DNA from: Bdellovibrionales bacterium RIFOXYA1_FULL_36_14
GTDB taxonomy: Bacteria; Bdellovibrionota; Bacteriovoracia; Bacteriovoracales; Bacteriovoracaceae
Length of the DNA: 64,000 nt
Reading direction: 5' to 3'
NCBI GenBank assembly: GCA_001769975.1
Contig: MEPW01000018.1
Location: forward strand, 62,001 to 126,000
Position numbers and translations under genes: made by a program. The notes beneath the pieces are model-generated. The model had not been told where the DNA came from. It searched no databases and was given only the letters and a program-made list of their open reading frames with translations. Below are positions 21,115-30,180 of the stretch, one piece after another. The stretch's first letter is position 1; every line of letters begins with the position of its first letter.

Positions 21115-22392
21115 TTAATTTGTATGCATGTATTTTGAGATAATTTGGTATAAATAAAAACTGTCTTTAATACCGGCAGTTTCTCTGATTGAATGCATGG
21201 CAAAAGTTGGAACACCTACATCAATAGTTTTTACTCCGAGGAGACTGGAGGTTATTGGACCGATCGTACTTCCACAAGGCATGTCGTTTCGGGAAGAAAA
21301 TTTTTGCACAGGAATATCAACAGTTTGTGCCAAATGAGTAAAAATGCCGGAAGTTTCCAGATTCGTGGCGTATCTTTGGTTATTATTTATTTTTATGGCA
21401 GGGCCTTGATTGATAATTGGCGCATGGGCCTCATCCATTTTTTCAGGAAAATTCGGATGAAGTGCGTGGGCATTATCACAAGAAATGAGCATGGAGGAAG
21501 CGATCATCCTTTGATATTCTTCTTGGTCTTTACAAATTCTCAGGAGGATGTCTTTTAAAAAACTACCATCGGCTCCGGTTGTCGAGGTTGAACCGCATTC
21601 CTCGTGGTCGTTTAAGACTATCAAGGAATTGGTGGTGGAGGAAGTAATTGCCATCAGGTTAATAAAACAGCTGAGTAAATTATCTAGCCTGGCCCCTACG
21701 ATAAATTCTTCATTAATGCCGATTATTTTAGCCGGGGATTCATCAAAGAGAGAAAGATCGTAATCCAGAATTTTTTTAAATTTTAGATTTGGGTACTGCT
21801 TGACAAGCTGGGCCTCAAGCAAATCTAAAAAACTCACGTTGGGTGTTAATGTGATTCCTAACAGAGGAAGTAGTTCTTTTTGTTTTTGGACGGATTTTTT
21901 ATCATTAGCTTCCCGATCGAGATGGATGGCCAAGCTAGCGATGATTCCGAGTGGTCGTTTAAAATCAATTAAAACTTTTTGAAAAGTCAGATCTTCCATT
22001 TCCACAAAAACTGCACCGGCTAAAGAGAGATCTCGGTCAAACCAAGTATTGAGTAGCGGACCACCATATACTTCCACGGCTACTTGAAAATAATTATTTC
22101 CTTTTTTGCAAGCATTGGGTTTAATTTTAAGACCGGGGCTATCCGTATGGGCGCCGGCCATTTTGAATCCATCTGTCAATGGGGAAGGGGTCGTAAATGC
22201 AATGAGTGAGCTGTCATTTCTGGAAACCAGATATTTGCCTTGTCCAATTTTCCAAGAATCTTTTTCAAAAAGTTCGGTATATCCTTTTTTTAAAAGAATT
22301 TGTTTAGCTTCATAAGTGGCGTGATAGGCAGTCGGGGACTGGTTTATATAGTTAAGCAAAGCCTCATTGAAAGAATGATTTGTAAGTTTCAT
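21115..22392 (-). CDS. M18 family aminopeptidase
   Basis: AGAHTDSPGLKIKP, VVEVYGGPLLNTWFDRDLSLAG-like, NDHEECGSTSTTGADGSFL, SRNDMPCGSTIGPI, DVGVPTFAMHSIRE. Start MKLTNHSF at 22392 preferred over the track start. Confidence 0.92.
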   Translation of the reverse strand: MKLTNHSFNEALLNYINQSPTAYHATYEAKQILLKKGYTELFEKDSWKIGQGKYLVSRNDSSLIAFTTPSPLTDGFKMAGAHTDSPGLKIKPNACKKGNNYFQVAVEVYGGPLLNTWFDRDLSLAGAVFVEMEDLTFQKVLIDFKRPLGIIASLAIHLDREANDKKSVQKQKELLPLLGITLTPNVSFLDLLEAQLVKQYPNLKFKKILDYDLSLFDESPAKIIGINEEFIVGARLDNLLSCFINLMAITSSTTNSLIVLNDHEECGSTSTTGADGSFLKDILLRICKDQEEYQRMIASSMLISCDNAHALHPNFPEKMDEAHAPIINQGPAIKINNNQRYATNLETSGIFTHLAQTVDIPVQKFSSRNDMPCGSTIGPITSSLLGVKTIDVGVPTFAMHSIRETAGIKDSFYLYQIISKYMHTN

Positions 22393-22465
22393 ACAGTCTC
22401 CATCCATTATGTAAGAAAATACGCTTAATATACACCAACATAAAACAATAATAAACGAGTTAAAG

Positions 22466-25048
22466 ATGAAAGTTAACAAAAAAAGAATAGATATCGATCC
22501 CGGTGAAACCAGCGAATGGATGGAATCCTTGGAGAGTGTTTTTAAGACTCATGGGCCAGATAGGGCGGTTTTTTTACTGAGAAAAATGCGCGAGTTATTA
22601 CAAGCATCAGGCGCTCAATCCAGAGAACTAGAAAGAATTAACACCAGTTATATAAATACCATTACTAAAGAAGATGAACCAGAGTATCCGGGTGATATAG
22701 AATTGGAGAGAAAAATTTCTAGAATTATAAGATGGAATGCTGCTGCCATGGTGGTGGCAGCCAATAAAACCACTAACGTCGGAGGACATATCTCCTCATA
22801 TCAATCTGCTGCCTGGCTTTATGATGTGGGCTTTAACCATTTTTTTCAAGGCCCTAAAGGCGATTTCCCGGGAGATTTTGTTTTTTTTCAAGGACATATT
22901 TCTCCTGGCATTTACGCCAGATCATTTTTAGAAGGAAGGATCGATGAAAATTTACTGAAAAATTTTCGACAAGAACTCAAAGAAGGTGGAGGGCTTTCCT
23001 CGTATCCGCATCCCAGACTTATGAGTGAATATTGGCAATTTCCAACCGTATCAATGGGGTTGGCACCCATGTTATCTATTTATCACGCCAGATTTGCCAA
23101 ATACCTACAAAGTAGAAAATTGCAAACTACTAGTCAGCAAAAAGTCTGGGCCTTTCTAGGCGATGGTGAAATGGATGAACCCGAAAGTCTGGGAGCTTTG
23201 ACTGTAGCGACCAGGGAAAATCTGGATAATCTTATTTTTGTAATTAATTGTAATTTGCAAAGATTGGATGGGCCAGTTAGAGGTAACGGAAAAATTATTC
23301 AAGAATTGGAAGGAGTTTATCGAGGAGCTGGATGGAATGTTTTAAAAGTGATCTGGGGTAGTCCGTGGGATGAGTTGTTTTTAAATGATCAAACAGGAAA
23401 TCTCATTAAACTAATGAATGAAACGATTGATGGCGAATATCAAAAGTATGTGGTGAGTTCGGGGGATTATATAAGAAAAAATTATTTTGGCAGATATCCA
23501 GAGCTTTTAAAATTAGTAGAACATTTATCTGATCGAGACATTGAATGGTTATCGAGAGGTGGGCATGATCCCCGTAAAATATATGCGGCTTACAAGTGGG
23601 CGGCAGAAAATACAAATGGTAGACCTACTGTCATTTTGGCCCATACGATTAAAGGTTATGGACTGAGCGAAGGAGAAGGCAGAAACAGTACACATCAAAA
23701 AAAGAAATTATCAGATAAAGAATTAATAGACTTAAAAAACCGGCTGGAGATTCCTATTACGGATCAAGCTGCGATTGATTGCCAGTTTTATCATCCAGGC
23801 AATTCATCTAAGGAAGTCAAATACCTTTTGGAAAAACGAGCTGCACTTAATGGATTTTTACCAAGAAGATCACCCCCAGTGATTTCGCTTACCCTGCCAC
23901 CTGATTCAATTTACGAAGATTTCAAAAACGGTTCAGGAGAGCGGGAAGTATCCACCACTATTGGTTATGTTTCACTTCTAGTTAAATTATTAAAAGATCA
24001 AAATATTGGAAAGCTGATTGTGCCCATTATTCCCGATGAGGCCCGGACCTTTGGGATGGAAGCGCTTTTTAAGCAGTTTGGAATCTATTCAAACAAAGGG
24101 CAGCTGTACGAGCCAGTGGATAAGAACGCTCTATTATACTATCATGAGGCCACTGATGGACAGCTATTACAAGAGGGGATAAATGAAGGTGGCGCCATGG
24201 CATCGTTTATCGCTGCGGGAAGTAGTTATGCCAATTTCAATATCTCTATGATTCCGTTTTATACTTATTATGCCATGTTTGGATTCCAGCGCATTGGAGA
24301 TCTCGCTTGGGCCGCTTACGATATGAAAACCAAGGGCTTTATGATTGGAGCTACTGCTGGTCGAACTACACTTAATGGAGAAGGACTGCAGCATCAAGAT
24401 GGTCAATCGCATATTTATGCTGCCACCATTCCAAATTTAAAAACCTATGACCCTGCCTATATGTTTGAAGTTGCCATTATTATCAAGCACGGTCTCAAAA
24501 GAATGTACGAAAAAAACCTGGATGAATTTTATTATCTGACGGTATATAATGAAAATTATATACAGGCCAAAATGCCGGAGTGGGTGGAGGAAGAAGATAT
24601 CGTCAAAGGACTTTATTTATTTGAAAAACCAACTATTGAAAGTCATTCAAAGATCAATCTTCTCTCAAGCGGTTCTATAATGAATGAGGCACTCAAGGCT
24701 AAAAAAATTTTGGAAAAACAACATCAGATTCAAGTTACGCTTTATAGTGCTCCTTCTTTTAAAAACTTGCGCGATGAAGCTTTGGAAATTGAAAAACACA
24801 ATATTGATCATCCAACCGAAAAAAAGCGCACCCATATAGATAAAATTCTAGGGGAGACCCAAGGGCCATTTGTAGCTGTGACTGATTATATGTCACTCTA
24901 TCCAGATATGATTGCTAAATTTTTGCCTAATCGGGTAATAACCCTTGGAACTGATGGTGGGGGACTGAGCGATACCAGGGAACGACTTCGATCTTATTTT
25001 GGGATTGATGCCAAAGCTATTGTGAAAGCGGCTCTAGTAAGTTTCTAA
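22466..25048 (+). CDS. aceE: Pyruvate dehydrogenase E1 component, homodimeric type
   Basis: NVGGHISSYQSAAWLYDVGFNHFF, FFQGHISPGIYARSFLEGR, FLGDGEMDEPESLGALTVATRENLDNLIFVINCNLQRLDGPVRGN, QEGINEGGAM. Confidence 0.95.
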   Translation: MKVNKKRIDIDPGETSEWMESLESVFKTHGPDRAVFLLRKMRELLQASGAQSRELERINTSYINTITKEDEPEYPGDIELERKISRIIRWNAAAMVVAANKTTNVGGHISSYQSAAWLYDVGFNHFFQGPKGDFPGDFVFFQGHISPGIYARSFLEGRIDENLLKNFRQELKEGGGLSSYPHPRLMSEYWQFPTVSMGLAPMLSIYHARFAKYLQSRKLQTTSQQKVWAFLGDGEMDEPESLGALTVATRENLDNLIFVINCNLQRLDGPVRGNGKIIQELEGVYRGAGWNVLKVIWGSPWDELFLNDQTGNLIKLMNETIDGEYQKYVVSSGDYIRKNYFGRYPELLKLVEHLSDRDIEWLSRGGHDPRKIYAAYKWAAENTNGRPTVILAHTIKGYGLSEGEGRNSTHQKKKLSDKELIDLKNRLEIPITDQAAIDCQFYHPGNSSKEVKYLLEKRAALNGFLPRRSPPVISLTLPPDSIYEDFKNGSGEREVSTTIGYVSLLVKLLKDQNIGKLIVPIIPDEARTFGMEALFKQFGIYSNKGQLYEPVDKNALLYYHEATDGQLLQEGINEGGAMASFIAAGSSYANFNISMIPFYTYYAMFGFQRIGDLAWAAYDMKTKGFMIGATAGRTTLNGEGLQHQDGQSHIYAATIPNLKTYDPAYMFEVAIIIKHGLKRMYEKNLDEFYYLTVYNENYIQAKMPEWVEEEDIVKGLYLFEKPTIESHSKINLLSSGSIMNEALKAKKILEKQHQIQVTLYSAPSFKNLRDEALEIEKHNIDHPTEKKRTHIDKILGETQGPFVAVTDYMSLYPDMIAKFLPNRVITLGTDGGGLSDTRERLRSYFGIDAKAIVKAALVSF

Positions 25049-25327
25049 TTCATTAATTTGGTCAAACCAATGCTCCACACTCTCATCGTTAATGAGATTG
25101 TCAAATTCTTCGTCATTGGTATTTGAAGCTATACTTCGAGAGTTTTCTTCCAGGAGATTTTTTCTTGCTTCTTTGGATTTTTTGATGGCCATGAGGGTAT
25201 TTTCCACCATATACATTTGCAATGCTTCCTTGTTGTCGAACTCTGTAGCTGCTACATCCAGACCTAGTAAAAGTGACAACATAACACTGAGAAATAAAAT
25301 CGTGGATATATATTTTTTCATCCGCAA
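25034..25327 (-). CDS. Small exported protein, unknown function
   Basis: 97 aa with signal peptide MKKYISTILFLSVMLSLLLGLDVAA; 3' end overlaps aceE 3' end by 15 bp. Confidence 0.6.
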   Translation of the reverse strand: MRMKKYISTILFLSVMLSLLLGLDVAATEFDNKEALQMYMVENTLMAIKKSKEARKNLLEENSRSIASNTNDEEFDNLINDESVEHWFDQINELETY

Positions 25328-25404
25328 ACCCCTTTAGATGCCTTATCGAAGAAAGGATAAAAAAATTAAGGTTTATTTTGCTAAAGACACAGGAGAATAG
25401 TCAG

Positions 25405-27342
25405 CTATTTGCGTTTCCAGCTTAAGTGGACGGAGATCCTTTTTTCTTCTTTTTCTTCATTTCTTTCTGCATATGAAAATGTTAACAAGATGGGCTTGCC
25501 AGCAACTATGACCTCCCTTCTCACTCCAGCTGAAAGAGTGTTACTTGGTTTATCTTCATCTAAACTAGTTAATCTTTCTAAGAAAAATTCACTCATAGAT
25601 GATGGGCGATAGGCTGCTGATCCTTTTAAACTTTCAGGATTAGCATCATTTAACGTGACTACGGCACCTACTATAACTTTTCCTAAGGTTCCCACTGGAA
25701 TACTTTGTTTACCACCGATTTCTGTTGTAGCATTTAAAATATCCCCAATACTTTTTGAACTAGCAGGATCGAAATCATTTTTTATTTTCAAATTTAGTGT
25801 TCTTTTTAGATTTGGATCTTCCCATATTAAATTAATACCGGGCGAAACATTGCTTTTTCCATCGAAGTTCCAAGAGGATAGTTTTTCTGTGTCTTTAGTG
25901 TACTTTTTATCTTCTCCGACGCTTAATCCTCCTTCTATTGTACCACTTACTCCGAGTTGGACATTAAGCCGAGGAGTCAGCTTATATTCTTTAGATAGCA
26001 TTTTTGCATCCAATAAATTTTGCACTTTTGTGGTGGTTTTAGCCGTATGGTCAAGCGATAAGTTTGGGTCAATAAAAATTAAGGGGTCGTTTGGTTCTGT
26101 CACTTTGGGAGTAGCCCCCAAAACCTTTGCTTTTAGGCCTACTGCCAAAGTTGCGTCGGAGCCTTCTAATTTCAATTTTTTTTCAAGTTTTTTTGGGGTT
26201 GTGATTCCTATTATTTCTGTATTATCACTAGTTGTTCCTTTAAATAAATCACCCAATTTAATATCACCCACGTTCATTTCTACTTTGGATAAATGATATT
26301 CGGGAGTACCAAAAGTTCTGTCCGGACGAGTTTTAAGTTGCTCAAGTTTTTCTTGAATTTCAGGAGGAAGTGCTAAAGCTGGTTTGCCGTTTGTACTTAG
26401 AATTTTCAAGCTTTTAGTTTTGCCACTGGTTGGTGCTTTTTCAACTTTATCGTAATAAAACTGAGTAATGTCGAGAGAGTCGTGCGGATTTATACTTAAC
26501 AACGTAGCATGCTCTCCAAAAAGACTTTGTTGCGAAATTACATAGGATGAAATTCCCAGAACTTCCAACATGGCCAATTGGGCCTTGGCAATGTCCAGGT
26601 AACCACCATGCAAGTTACTTTTTTTAGTAGATGAAATCAAGTCTGTAACCGACACTTCACTTTTTAGATCGAAGGGAGCATCTTTATCAAGCTTTGATAT
26701 CAGATCCTGTCCGATTCGGGCCACGAGATGGTTATAGTCATTAAAGCTAAAGTTCTTGGATGCTTTTAATTCCAGTAATATATTTTTCCACGAGGATGGA
26801 TCTTCATATATTTTTTTTATCACCAGATTTTCTTGTAAGATTTTAGCAGAGGCGAGTAAATTATAATTTTGGGCCAGATAGTTTTTAAGCGTTTCTGCTG
26901 CGACATGCGAGGGCATATGTAAAATTGGTTTTTGATAATCAAGTAGGAGCTTTTCAAATGAACTGATCGCATTGTATTTTTTATTGGTATTGATTTTATT
27001 CATAAGCATCTGGTAATTATCCAGATTAAGGTAATGATCAAGATTTTGATTTTTGCCATCTCTTTCAATCATGAGAAGAATTTTATAATCTTTTTTAGCA
27101 GGAAGTGGACATTCGGTCAGATCAAATGGTTCATCTAATTTTAATTCTAGTTCATTGAACGCTGAATAAAAGTCAGCTTGATCTTGAGTTAAAAGATATG
27201 AATCAGTTTTTGAGTTAAACCATGTAATGTCGCTAACATTTTCTGCCAGTCTTTGCAGTTTTTCAATATTTGTTTCCCCCCACATTGTAGACACAAGTGT
27301 TGAGTATAAAAATATTCCAATTCCTAAAAATTTTATGATCAT
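25405..27342 (-). CDS. Large exported protein, possible surface-associated C-terminal beta domain
   Basis: Signal-like N-terminus MIIKFLGIGIFLYSTLVSTMWG; C-terminal amphipathic strands ending ...GKPILLTFSYAERNEEKEEKRISVHLSWKRK. Confidence 0.7.
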   Translation of the reverse strand: MIIKFLGIGIFLYSTLVSTMWGETNIEKLQRLAENVSDITWFNSKTDSYLLTQDQADFYSAFNELELKLDEPFDLTECPLPAKKDYKILLMIERDGKNQNLDHYLNLDNYQMLMNKINTNKKYNAISSFEKLLLDYQKPILHMPSHVAAETLKNYLAQNYNLLASAKILQENLVIKKIYEDPSSWKNILLELKASKNFSFNDYNHLVARIGQDLISKLDKDAPFDLKSEVSVTDLISSTKKSNLHGGYLDIAKAQLAMLEVLGISSYVISQQSLFGEHATLLSINPHDSLDITQFYYDKVEKAPTSGKTKSLKILSTNGKPALALPPEIQEKLEQLKTRPDRTFGTPEYHLSKVEMNVGDIKLGDLFKGTTSDNTEIIGITTPKKLEKKLKLEGSDATLAVGLKAKVLGATPKVTEPNDPLIFIDPNLSLDHTAKTTTKVQNLLDAKMLSKEYKLTPRLNVQLGVSGTIEGGLSVGEDKKYTKDTEKLSSWNFDGKSNVSPGINLIWEDPNLKRTLNLKIKNDFDPASSKSIGDILNATTEIGGKQSIPVGTLGKVIVGAVVTLNDANPESLKGSAAYRPSSMSEFFLERLTSLDEDKPSNTLSAGVRREVIVAGKPILLTFSYAERNEEKEEKRISVHLSWKRK

Positions 27343-27448
27343 AGATTAAAAACGCTCCTACGAGCTGATCGGCAGAATTAGAAAAATTTCAAAAAGAATA
27401 AAAATAAAATAGTAGGGAAGCGTTTTGGTCGGGGATTACGGGTTTTCT

Positions 27449-28282
27449 TTAGTTTTCATACATTGATACTAAAAGAGACACCGTGGTATCGCCATCAGTG
27501 CTTTCTATGGTATCAACATATTCTAATAATAATTCCCTTAAATCTTGTCTGAATTTCTTGATCTGTTTTGCAGGGATACAAGTTGTTGATTGGAAGTATA
27601 AGTCTTTGTCCGAAATGAAATTTTTTTCAGCTCTAATTTTTAGGGCATCCAGTTTTTTAATATAGTATTTTCTAAAAAATTGATCACTGCCCATTTCATT
27701 TAAGGCAATGTGATTGCTGATAGGATAGTAATGAGTGTTGGACTTTCGGACTAATCCTTTTTCTTCAAGATGATTTAATATCAAGATACATTGCTTGGGA
27801 TCTAATTTTGAGCGTTCTTGAATATGATTTAAAGATGCTCCTTCTTGTTCGCTACCCAGTGAGGCATAAACCACTGGCCAATCTTCTAATTCGTATAGTG
27901 AGGTATCGATTTGGGTTTTTTTGCCTCGAATTTGTTTGGTAAGACTTAATAATTTGGAATTGAATTTTATGGTTTTTTCTTTATTTTTTATGCTAGACAT
28001 CTCCCATAAAACTGTAAAATATTTTTTGGAGAGACCTGTTAAATCAAAAGCCTGACATATTCCGTCTAAAGAATGCCATGTGATATTTTTTTGTCCGAGA
28101 ATTAGCTGCCTTACATAGGAACGGGAGGGAAAACCTCCGCGTCTGGCCAATTCAGAATAATTAAAAATTTTATTTTCTTTTTGCAAATAGGAAAATGCTT
28201 TTCTTAGAAAATCATCGTAAGACTTGCATTCCAGCAAAAGTTTTTGAAGGTCTTCTTTTCTTTTCTTTTTTTTATCAAGCAT
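27449..28282 (-). CDS. TIGR02147-like regulatory protein (DUF4423)
   Basis: 277 aa; YDDFLRKAFSYLQKENKIFNYSELARRGGFPSRSYVRQLILGQKNIT... fits the TIGR02147 N-terminal pattern followed by a winged-helix-like segment. Confidence 0.75.
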   Translation of the reverse strand: MLDKKKKRKEDLQKLLLECKSYDDFLRKAFSYLQKENKIFNYSELARRGGFPSRSYVRQLILGQKNITWHSLDGICQAFDLTGLSKKYFTVLWEMSSIKNKEKTIKFNSKLLSLTKQIRGKKTQIDTSLYELEDWPVVYASLGSEQEGASLNHIQERSKLDPKQCILILNHLEEKGLVRKSNTHYYPISNHIALNEMGSDQFFRKYYIKKLDALKIRAEKNFISDKDLYFQSTTCIPAKQIKKFRQDLRELLLEYVDTIESTDGDTTVSLLVSMYEN

Positions 28283-28297
28283 AGCGCATTCAAATTG

Positions 28298-28678
28298 CTA
28301 ATTATTGCCAGTTACTGTGGGATGTGGGTTTGGTCCCAGAGGTTTATCTGATAATAACGTAAATCTATAATCTTCACGGATAAAAGTCAGATATTGTTCT
28401 TTTGACTTTAATGAATTAACGTAATTTATTATAACCACGGCCATTCCATAGTAAAGCGTTTCTTCACTTGTGTCATCGTTAGCGATGTATTCATCCAGGT
28501 GCGCTGTAAAATGATCAGAACTTTGCGATCTATCAATTTTTTCTAAATCAGCTAAGGCATTATTAATCTTATCAGGGGGAATAGTCTTGTTAATCGAGAT
28601 CAGCAAAACGTCTTCAAGAGCGAAAGTAAGACTTGAAAACAAGATACAAGTTAAAAAACTTAAAACTAACTTTTTCAT
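28298..28678 (-). CDS. Small exported protein, unknown function
   Basis: 126 aa with signal peptide MKKLVLSFLTCILFSSLTFA; ends 15 bp upstream of the TIGR02147 gene start region. Confidence 0.6.
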   Translation of the reverse strand: MKKLVLSFLTCILFSSLTFALEDVLLISINKTIPPDKINNALADLEKIDRSQSSDHFTAHLDEYIANDDTSEETLYYGMAVVIINYVNSLKSKEQYLTFIREDYRFTLLSDKPLGPNPHPTVTGNN

Positions 28679-28757
28679 AAACCTTCCTTTTTATAATTGA
28701 AGTTCGATAAAGTCGATTTGTTCTAACATAATCAAGGGCCATTAACAATTTGCTAAA

Positions 28758-28791
28758 AACGATCATGTGCTCGTTTGAGTACATGATCGTT
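28758..28791 (-). terminator. Hairpin downstream of the Cys-rich repeat gene (likely minus-strand terminator)
   Basis: 15-bp arms AACGATCATGTGCTC / GAGTACATGATCGTT (one G-T pair), loop GTTT; on the minus strand followed by a short T run (GTTTTTAGC). Confidence 0.6.
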
Positions 28792-28823
28792 AGGTGTTGG
28801 GTAATTATTAAAATATGTTTAAA

Positions 28824-29258
28824 TTAATTCTGTGCACAAAGTGACTCTTCAACACATGCAGCCTCAAACCTTGGACAAGATAATTTATCACTGATTTTGT
28901 AAAAGCCACTGATAGTGACCATTTGCTGTCCAGTTTTACAAAACATAGGTGCTGGCATTGGACAAAGTTCCTGGGAAACACAGGCACTGGTTATTATCGG
29001 GCATGACAATTGTTCAGCTATTTGGGTAAATCTGCTGATAATTACCATCGGGGTTCCTTCTTCACAGAACATAGGGGCAAGCATTGGACAAAGTTCCTGG
29101 GCAACACAAGCACCTGCGTACATAGGGCAAGATAAAGTGTCGTTAATTGGTTCAAATCCTGTTTTAATCACCATCGGTTCTCCTTTTTCACAATACATTG
29201 GAGATGCCCAAGTAGATTGAATAGTTAAAACTACAAGCATTGAGAATAAAATTTTCAT
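28824..29258 (-). CDS. Secreted cysteine-rich triple-repeat miniprotein
   Basis: Signal peptide MKILFSMLVVLTIQSTWA then three ~42-aa repeats starting PMYCEKG/PMFCEEG/PMFCKTG, each with four Cys. Confidence 0.8.
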   Translation of the reverse strand: MKILFSMLVVLTIQSTWASPMYCEKGEPMVIKTGFEPINDTLSCPMYAGACVAQELCPMLAPMFCEEGTPMVIISRFTQIAEQLSCPIITSACVSQELCPMPAPMFCKTGQQMVTISGFYKISDKLSCPRFEAACVEESLCAQN

Positions 29259-29342
29259 AGATCCTCCCCGGATTAAAGTTTAAAATCGCTAGATATATAT
29301 AACAATAATGGAGATTTGAGACAAGCAACCGATAGCTTATTA

Positions 29343-29360
29343 TGTGCTCGTTTGAGCACA
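29343..29360. repeat. Second copy of the GTTT-loop hairpin motif
   Basis: TGTGCTC-GTTT-GAGCACA perfect 7-bp stem; 17 of 18 nt identical to the core of the hairpin at 28758..28791. Confidence 0.65.
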
Positions 29361-29379
29361 AAACCTTATGATGTTAAGC

Positions 29380-30180
29380 CTAGTTAGAGAGTAATTTTTC
29401 TATTAGGATTTTTAACTTCTGGGAGTCCGGTTCGTTCTTCCAATCACCGTCTTTTTTTATCCACGATCCTACGATGAGTGCATCGGCGTGGGATTTAAAT
29501 TTATCGATGTTTTGTTCGGTAATCCCCGAGCCAACTGCTACCGGAAGCTTAGAAGCTTTTTTGGTATTGATGAGATCATTTAAATCAGCTTCTTGGCCAG
29601 TGGCAGTTCCCGTGACGATAAGTGCATCAGCACCAAAAAATTCAGCGGCGTGCGCAGTCTCGGCGATAGAAACGTCGGCTGTAATGGCATGAGAGCTGTG
29701 TTTCTTTTTGATGTCGGCCCAAATGGCAATATGAGTTGCTTCCATTTGCTTTCTAAAGCGCAGTAGCTCCCCAGCACATGATTCAATAATCCCTTCATCG
29801 GCCACATGAGCAAAAACAAAACCCTCGGCACGAATAAAATCAAGCCCTCCGGCCAGTGCCGCACTTAGTGCCGCTTGGTTGGCACCTGCGAGTATTTGGA
29901 TTCCTACTGGAAGTTTAGTTTCTTTTTTGATCTCCCTACCTATCACGGCCATGGCGGTTGATATTTCATGGCCTACGATGTTTTTAAGATAAGGGGTATC
30001 ATGCATATTTTCTATGATGATGCCATCCACGCCTGCGCACTTATAAAGAAGAGCTTCCTTCATTGCCTGATCAAAAATTTTCTCAAAACTTCCCTGGTAA
30101 TGAGGTGTTCCGGGTAATGCTTGTACATGAATCATGGTAAATAGCGAGCATCTTTTTTTTAAGGAAAATTTATTCTTCAT
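29380..30180 (-). CDS. BtpA/SgcQ family protein
   Basis: MIHVQALPGTPHYQG, AGVDGIIIENMHDTPY, VGIQILAGANQAALSAALAGGLDFIRAEGFVFAHVADEG, ADALIVTGTATG. Confidence 0.88.
   Translation of the reverse strand: MKNKFSLKKRCSLFTMIHVQALPGTPHYQGSFEKIFDQAMKEALLYKCAGVDGIIIENMHDTPYLKNIVGHEISTAMAVIGREIKKETKLPVGIQILAGANQAALSAALAGGLDFIRAEGFVFAHVADEGIIESCAGELLRFRKQMEATHIAIWADIKKKHSSHAITADVSIAETAHAAEFFGADALIVTGTATGQEADLNDLINTKKASKLPVAVGSGITEQNIDKFKSHADALIVGSWIKKDGDWKNEPDSQKLKILIEKLLSN

Noticed and set aside
21193-22315. Several plus-strand ORFs opposite the M18 aminopeptidase
   Set aside because: Fully inside a well-supported conserved enzyme gene on the other strand.
25655-26296. 213-aa plus-strand ORF opposite the 645-aa exported protein gene
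   Set aside because: Low-complexity Ser/Phe/Pro-rich translation typical of an antisense shadow; the minus-strand gene has a signal peptide and coherent composition.
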